DNA of 9,393 nt from DP-36 sp036004365 (GTDB lineage Bacteria; Desulfobacterota; Binatia; UBA9968). A program made the position numbers and the translations under genes. Shown here one piece after another: positions 5,574 to 9,393 of this stretch (position 1 is its first letter; each line of letters starts with the position of its first letter). Under the pieces are notes generated by a model. That model was not told the DNA's origin, ran no database searches, and saw nothing but the letters and a program-made list of their open reading frames with translations. Location: positions 1-9,393 of the forward strand of contig DASYRN010000228.1 of assembly GCA_036004365.1 (NCBI GenBank), read 5' to 3'.

Positions 5574-5603
5574 GTTGCCTGTTGCCTCGTGCCTAATGCC
5601 TGC
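5574..5603. repeat. Degenerate GCCT tail repeat, locus 2
   Basis: The units GTTGCCT, GTTGCCT, CGTGCCT and AATGCCT follow one another, and a further TCATGCCT overlaps the MFS stop codon. Just upstream (about 5535-5550) is a small run of CATC/CATCC repeats. This is the same kind of tail as at 3504-3529 and 7576-7605, again hard against a minus-strand 3' end. Confidence 0.6.
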
Positions 5604-5611
5604 TAGTTGTC

Positions 5612-7033
5612 TCATGCCTTCCTGATCTTTATCGAAGTCAACAACGGGATGAGGCTGATTCCAAGGGCAAACAGATAGGTCACGTTCATCGAAGCGACGA
5701 AGGCTTGAGTGTCCCCGGGGTTGGGTGTTGTCCCCGGATCCCCTGAATAGAATCGGAAGCCGACCGTCAGAAAAATCCCGCTCAGCGAGATGCCAAGCAT
5801 ATGTCCGAGGCCAAAGATTCCATTGATAATGCCTATCGCTATGCCCCAATGTTCTTTAGGGAGTGAGCTCACCATAACCGCCTGAGATGGGGTATTAAAA
5901 AATGCCGATCCGATACCCGTAAGCGCAAGCAGAGTGGTGGGCAAGATCCAATGGGAGTCGGCGCGAAGGTTAGCGCCAATTAAAAAAGCGCCCATCAGGA
6001 ATAGCACGCCCATGATCAAAAGGAAGCGGGCACCGATACGATCGGTGAGGGCACCGCTTACAGGCGAGAGCACCATGCTGATGAGCGACGGGACGAGAAA
6101 GATAATCCCCATGAACGTCGGCGAGAGCTTTAGCACGTCCTGCAGATAGAAAGGCGTGACAAATGTAGTGAGTCCTTGGGTGATGCAGCACATCAGGAGG
6201 CCGACGGACCCGTAGCCAAAAGCGGGAACCGAGAAAAAAGAGAGATCTATCATGGGGCTGCGGGTCTTCTTCTCGTGAGAAATAAAACCCCAAAGCGTCC
6301 CCACAAAAGCCAAACCAAGCAGCGCTTGGCTCCCTGCGCCCATGACCTGCGCGATTTTTTGATCCAGGAGCATGGTCGCGAGAATCGTTAATCCAAGGAA
6401 GAGCAAGGCTCCCCGGTAATCAACCGACGACGGTCGCGCAGCCGATGCTGCAACGGAGCGTCCGGTCATGGTGCTAAGCACCAATCCAACCAGGCTTGGC
6501 AGAAACAACAAGAAGAAGATCCCGCGCCAGTGAACCAGATCAATGATGAGACCGCCGATGGGAGGGCCGACAAAAAAACCGAACTGATGTGACATCGCCA
6601 TGAGCCCCTGGGCTTTTCCCTCAGATCCTTGAGGCATGGCCCTGAAGGCCAAGGTGCGGCCGGAAGACTGAATCATCGCACCGCCAATTCCTTGCAAGAA
6701 TCGAAATAGAATCAACTGGAAAACATCCTGTGAGAGCCCGCAGAGAAGCGAGCCAATGGCCATCATGAGCATGCCATAACCGTACATCTTGTGATGGCCG
6801 TATATGTCCCCCAGGCGGCCGCAAACGACTCCCAACCCTATCCCGGCCACCTGATAGATTATGAGCGCCCAAGAAATCCCGAGGATGTCCGTTCCCAGAG
6901 CTGTCGCCAGGGTAGGCACGGAGATCATAAATATCCGGGTAGAAAGTCCCGCTATGGAAACCCCGATTACAGAATTGATGAGGGTAAGTCGGCGGACCCT
7001 CTCGTCCGTCTGAGTTCGATCTTGCAAATTCAA
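5612..7033 (-). CDS. MFS transporter, DHA2-type (14 TM) drug/efflux family
   Basis: The 473-residue inner-membrane protein has the length and pattern of a 14-helix DHA2 exporter, a proton-driven antiporter family. Motif A is G72-R-L-G-D-I-Y-G-H-H-K82 in the loop between helices 2 and 3. The helix-4 motif B region is LILFRFLQGIGGAM with R111. The helix-5 motif C, typical of exporters, is GFFVGPPIGG (152-161). HWRGIFFL (168-175) after helix 5 is also typical. A second motif-A-like copy, GALTDRIGARF, appears in the C-terminal half. The start is TTG 7033, with GAGAGG about 9 nt upstream; no good ATG lies near. There is no membrane-fusion or TetR partner next door. The substrate cannot be told from sequence. 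Confidence 0.88.
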   Translation of the reverse strand: MNLQDRTQTDERVRRLTLINSVIGVSIAGLSTRIFMISVPTLATALGTDILGISWALIIYQVAGIGLGVVCGRLGDIYGHHKMYGYGMLMMAIGSLLCGLSQDVFQLILFRFLQGIGGAMIQSSGRTLAFRAMPQGSEGKAQGLMAMSHQFGFFVGPPIGGLIIDLVHWRGIFFLLFLPSLVGLVLSTMTGRSVAASAARPSSVDYRGALLFLGLTILATMLLDQKIAQVMGAGSQALLGLAFVGTLWGFISHEKKTRSPMIDLSFFSVPAFGYGSVGLLMCCITQGLTTFVTPFYLQDVLKLSPTFMGIIFLVPSLISMVLSPVSGALTDRIGARFLLIMGVLFLMGAFLIGANLRADSHWILPTTLLALTGIGSAFFNTPSQAVMVSSLPKEHWGIAIGIINGIFGLGHMLGISLSGIFLTVGFRFYSGDPGTTPNPGDTQAFVASMNVTYLFALGISLIPLLTSIKIRKA

Positions 7034-7066
7034 CGTCGCGAGCCTCTCATCGTACTATGATCTTAA

Positions 7067-7258
7067 CGTGAAAATCTCAAACTCGGGCGTAAGTCACCCT
7101 ATGCGGCTGATCTTGATTACTGGTCAGAGAAAGGCGTGCAGAGCTACTGTCGCCCGATGAGATTGTTCGATCTTACCGGCTCCCAGTTTACTTTTGTAGG
7201 ATTGGACAGGCGAGAACTTCTATTTGGCCCAGCTGTTTCCGATGTGGTCCTCGCCTAG
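7067..7258 (+). pseudogene. C-terminal remnant of an unidentified gene
   Basis: A frame of 63 codons opens after a TAA (7064-7066) and reads like genuine protein: LGRKSPYAADLDYWSEKGV, QSYCRPMRLFDLTGSQFTF, VGLDRRELLFGPAVSDVVLA, then TAG. There is no start codon until ATG 7157 (33 residues, no clear ribosome site). It therefore looks like the tail of a longer gene whose front is gone, perhaps replaced when the MFS gene, now head-to-head with it, arrived. A MITE-like element begins at the stop codon. I do not recognise the family. Confidence 0.42.
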
Positions 7259-7259
7259 A

Positions 7260-7385
7260 GACTGTGTCATAAGTCCGTTCATGGTTCGATAGGCTCACCA
7301 CGAACGGACGGCGGACACGAAATTCAGCACCTAACCGTTCGTCCTGAGCATCGTCGAAGGACGGAGAGTAAATTACGACACAGTC
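7260..7385. mobile_element. MITE-like 126-bp element with 13-bp terminal inverted repeats
   Basis: GACTGTGTCATAA (7260-7272) and TTACGACACAGTC (7373-7385) are inverted ends that match at 12 of 13 positions. Possible target duplications lie outside: TCGCCTA at 7251-7257 and again at 7384-7390, not perfectly flush with the ends. Inside are two hairpins. GTCCGTTC...GAACGGAC (7273-7280 with 7302-7309) has an inner TGGT/ACCA pair, and CGTCCT...AGGACG (7340-7345 with 7358-7363) follows. Both resemble GGTTCGATAGGCTCACC-type and CGTCCTGAGC-type intergenic hairpins widespread in environmental proteobacteria (from memory). It has no coding capacity, so any movement would need a transposase supplied elsewhere. 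Nothing further is visible in 7391-7523. Confidence 0.6.
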
Positions 7386-7523
7386 GCCTAAACCAGAAGC
7401 GACTTCGGGGGATTGTTCGAGGGCAGCTTCGACATCTTGGACGATTTCCGAGGATCATAGGCTTCAGCTTTTAACCCAATCAGAAAATTGGACTTATCCG
7501 TTTTTGCAGCCTCGGGAATTCTC

Positions 7524-7550
7524 AAAACGTGGAAGTATCACGTTTTTTTT
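7524..7550 (+). terminator. Hairpin with T-tract (possible bidirectional terminator)
   Basis: AAAACGTG (7524-7531) and CACGTTTT (7539-7546) form a perfect 8-bp stem around a 7-nt loop, and the T-run continues to 7550. In the plus direction this is a classic intrinsic-terminator shape. In the minus direction a shorter U-run is present, so it could end the patatin transcript about 85 bp past its stop. The same AAAACGTG/CACGTTTT pair brackets the palindrome at 3399-3481. Confidence 0.5.
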
Positions 7551-7575
7551 CGCTTCACGATCACGGTCCTTCCGA

Positions 7576-7605
7576 CTCTCGCCTCGCGGCTCACGCCTCA
7601 CGCCT
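7576..7605. repeat. Degenerate GCCTCA-type tail repeat, locus 3
   Basis: The run has units TCGCCTCG, CGGCTCA, CGCCTCA and CGCCTAC, ending 27 bp before the patatin gene's stop codon on the minus strand. Orientation and placement match the tails at 3504-3529 and 5574-5603. Confidence 0.6.
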
Positions 7606-7632
7606 ACTACCCGGCTGCTCCTCTGCTAATTC

Positions 7633-8850
7633 TTATGAGTCGCATCGACCATATTTCTCGTCCAGCTCCTCAAACTCAGCCCGTATCTCTCCCAGATAAC
7701 GCTCTAGTTCCGCGTGGCTAGGTTTTTTATAGCCATATTCCTCCAAATATCCCCGCGGCTTAGCGTTCGAAGATCTTGTCTCGGAAAGAGGAACGTCACG
7801 GAGGAAGAAATTGTTATTCTCTAAATAGACTCCAAATGCTAGGCCCAGCCGGTCGAGAAAACCAAAAGTTTTCTCATCGATGGAATCGACGGCGATACCC
7901 CGAAGGCTGAAATCCTCCGGAATAGCTTCACCCAGAAGTCGTTCCAAAGCTTGCCTCGTCACTGGGTCATCTCTCAACAAGATTTGATAGCGGTAAAACA
8001 CGATGCTTCCCTCCCGTGCGTCAAGCTCTTCTTGGACAACGTAGCTTTGCTGCACATTGGCCTGATCCATTCCCTCTCCTATGACATAGTCTATCCAACC
8101 GATATTCGACTTATTCATTGCCTCTCCGGGTTTCATATGGTTTGATTCAGCGCCCGTACCGAAGGAGAAGAGAACAATTTTTCCTGCTCGGTAGCGACGA
8201 TTTTCGGGCGGCACAGTGCTAGGAAATGAGTATCGCAAGGCTTCGACTGCAGCCGTATAACTTGGATTGTTGTGCACGCCGACGCCGCCATCAATGAACC
8301 TGCCGTGAGGCGGAAAATATGTAGGAGCGGAAAGGCTTGCCTCAATGACGTGCCTAAGCGGTAAGGACGCGTATAGACCATAGGAATATGAAGATGGTAG
8401 GGGAGGGTGAGCGTGTTTAAAGGAACTAAAGAAAGTTGTTTCCGACCGAACGGTGTCCGTGGCTGTAATGAGAATATCTCTCGGGCATTCAGCTAATGTG
8501 ATATTTGCGAGTTTTTCGCACAGGAGCTGATGAACCGGGGCTTTTCGATACTTTATGGCAAGTCGGTAAAGCGGGTAGCTCCAGAAATTTCGGGAAAAAA
8601 CTTCATGTCGCTGAGTTCGATAAAGATCGATGAGTTGCGCCACCGAAAGCTTTCCTGACGCTAGACTCCCCGCAATGAGGGCTCCCGCGCTCGTGCCCGA
8701 GAACATGTCAAAAAGGTCCAGGCAACTTTTCTGAAAGTATCTTTCCAGAGCAGCCAGCGCATGCAGCGCAATGAGTCCTCGAATCCCGCCTCCATCACAC
8801 GAAAGGATCCAGCGGTCCTCTTGATGTTTCCATTGATTGAGCAGCGCCAT
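7633..8850 (-). CDS. Patatin-like phospholipase
   Basis: The 405-residue product is a patatin-family lipid acyl hydrolase with a Ser-Asp dyad. The oxyanion-hole loop D19-G-G-G-I-R-G25 is near the N terminus. The nucleophile elbow G52-T-S54-A-G56 has S54 as the catalytic serine, and the catalytic Asp is D187 in FIDGGVGVHNNP. All three elements are intact. There is no signal peptide, so it acts in the cytosol, on inner-leaflet phospholipids or acyl substrates. The C-terminal 170 residues are charged and helical (for example YLEEYGYKKPSHAELERYL) with no known domain. AAAGGGGTG just before ATG 8850 makes the start firm. Patatins with this DGGGIRG and GTS(A/T)G layout include phage-defence effectors such as CapV of CBASS, but no cyclase or other defence gene is visible here. 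A housekeeping or stress lipase is equally possible. Confidence 0.88.
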   Translation of the reverse strand: MALLNQWKHQEDRWILSCDGGGIRGLIALHALAALERYFQKSCLDLFDMFSGTSAGALIAGSLASGKLSVAQLIDLYRTQRHEVFSRNFWSYPLYRLAIKYRKAPVHQLLCEKLANITLAECPRDILITATDTVRSETTFFSSFKHAHPPLPSSYSYGLYASLPLRHVIEASLSAPTYFPPHGRFIDGGVGVHNNPSYTAAVEALRYSFPSTVPPENRRYRAGKIVLFSFGTGAESNHMKPGEAMNKSNIGWIDYVIGEGMDQANVQQSYVVQEELDAREGSIVFYRYQILLRDDPVTRQALERLLGEAIPEDFSLRGIAVDSIDEKTFGFLDRLGLAFGVYLENNNFFLRDVPLSETRSSNAKPRGYLEEYGYKKPSHAELERYLGEIRAEFEELDEKYGRCDS

Positions 8851-8876
8851 GGTTCACCCCTTTAATGGCAAGGCCG

Positions 8877-9158
8877 TTACGCAGAACGAGAGACAAGCAG
8901 GAAATCAGCAGAATCTATGCCATTACGCTGAACGAGGCGTTTTGATGCCTTGAGACGCGTTCCAGGAAGAGCTTCCTGCAAAAATGTAAGTTCGTTGACA
9001 AGAATGAACAGCAAAACCATCGAAGGCAAAAGCTGGTTCGACTCAGCGAGAGACACCGGCCGCCAGGTATCTTGCCAATGTCTGACTCTTTGAATATATC
9101 TCTCTATGACAGCCTCCTCGGCTACAGGGGTGCCGTCTCTGCTTTGGGGGGCTATCAA
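8877..9158 (-). CDS. Small hypothetical protein upstream of the patatin
   Basis: The frame encodes 93 residues and ends 26 bp before the patatin start, on the same strand, so the two are probably co-transcribed. The N-terminal half is a charged helix-like segment (AVIERYIQRVRHWQDTW). The middle has a short hydrophobic run (SMVLLFILVNELTFL), too short for a confident membrane span, and the C-terminal part is basic (TRLKASKRLVQRNG). I recognise no domain. The only long start is TTG 9158, with a weak ribosome site. The next in-frame ATG would leave 47 residues. It may be a genuine patatin partner, a truncated gene or a diverged fragment. Confidence 0.45.
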   Translation of the reverse strand: MIAPQSRDGTPVAEEAVIERYIQRVRHWQDTWRPVSLAESNQLLPSMVLLFILVNELTFLQEALPGTRLKASKRLVQRNGIDSADFLLVSRSA

Positions 9159-9237
9159 TTAAATGCTCGGTCTCTATCATGAATTGCGGCTGCCCCTGGG
9201 CGGCTATTAAGCAAGCGCAAGCGAGGAGGAGATCAAA

Positions 9238-9393
9238 ATGAGAACGATTCTACTTGCCTGTGCGTTGGTGTTGCTGGCTTTATTCGGCATGAGACTGGGC
9301 ACAGCCCAGGACCAGAAGGCGCCGATGAGTTTTTTTGTTACCAGTGAAGGACCTGGCAACGGGGCCAATCTCGGTGGATTGAAGGGAGCCGAC
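9238..9393 (+). CDS. Secreted protein with FFVTS...LGGLxGAD start (partial, runs off window)
   Basis: Only the first 52 codons are present. They give a signal peptide (MRTILLACALVLLALFG) with probable cleavage near G-T-A/Q (21-24). The start of the mature domain follows: MSFFVTSEGPGNGANLGGLK, then GAD. That FFVTS-x-G-x-G-x-G-x-x-LGGL-x-GAD opening is typical of a family of exported bacterial proteins, often labelled lectin-like, in which the next residues usually include a Cys. Function is not established. GGAGGAG (about 9224-9230), 7 nt before the ATG, fixes the start. It is divergent from the 8877-9158 gene, sharing a 79-bp promoter gap. Confidence 0.65.
   Translation, partial: MRTILLACALVLLALFGMRLGTAQDQKAPMSFFVTSEGPGNGANLGGLKGAD

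Noticed and set aside
5535..5603. CRISPR-like short repeats
   Set aside because: Units are 4-8 bp, contiguous and degenerate with no unique spacers. This is a simple-sequence tail, not an array.
5934..6391. Plus-strand frames inside the MFS region
   Set aside because: They are antisense shadows of a well-supported transporter gene.
7633..9158. CBASS or other named defence operon
   Set aside because: Only the patatin-type effector is present. No nucleotide cyclase, ubiquitin-like-machinery or sensor gene is visible in the window.

Overview
The window looks like an accessory, repeat-rich stretch of an environmental Gram-negative bacterium. The grounds are two lipoproteins with clear lipoboxes, secreted proteins with Sec signals, a DHA2-type exporter, and many short intergenic repeats of the kind familiar from uncultured groundwater and soil lineages (Deltaproteobacteria-like, NC10-like or Nitrospira-like). 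I cannot place the genome more precisely. There are no rRNA or tRNA genes, no CRISPR array and no recognisable housekeeping operon.

Layout. 1-690: a DoxX-family membrane protein. 707-1273: an IS4-family transposase missing its C-terminal half, then a probable gene remnant (1400-1582, minus strand). 1636-1893: a small soluble conserved-looking protein. 1983-2391 and 4366-4963: two diverged copies of one duplicated unit (promoter, small lipoprotein gene, about 105 bp of 3' flank). The second copy encodes a glycine-zipper lipoprotein. The first lacks exactly 63 codons, the whole glycine zipper, with the reading frame kept. Between them lie a frameshifted gene remnant (2430-2675), a MITE-like element (2763-2897), an unidentified basic protein (2927-3331, minus) and a secreted matrixin-like zinc metalloprotease (3555-4226, minus). 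4993-7033, minus: a secreted beta-rich small protein and a 14-TM MFS exporter. 7034-7632 has no intact gene: it holds a C-terminal gene remnant (7067-7258), a second MITE-like element inserted at that remnant's stop codon (7260-7385) and a terminator hairpin (7524-7550). 7633-9158, minus: a patatin-like phospholipase preceded by a 93-residue unknown protein, probably co-transcribed. 9238-9393: the start of a secreted protein that runs off the window.

The genes do not form one obvious pathway. The common theme is the cell envelope (lipoproteins, secreted protease, exporter, lipid hydrolase, DoxX), in a region remodelled by duplication, insertion and decay. A recurring intergenic module, a palindrome or hairpin plus a degenerate GCCT-rich tail, lies just past the 3' end of three minus-strand genes (metalloprotease, MFS, patatin). 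The best candidates for something undescribed are the lipoprotein pair with the clean zipper deletion, the 3'-end repeat module, and the patatin with its small partner. None of these is proven to be a new system from sequence alone.
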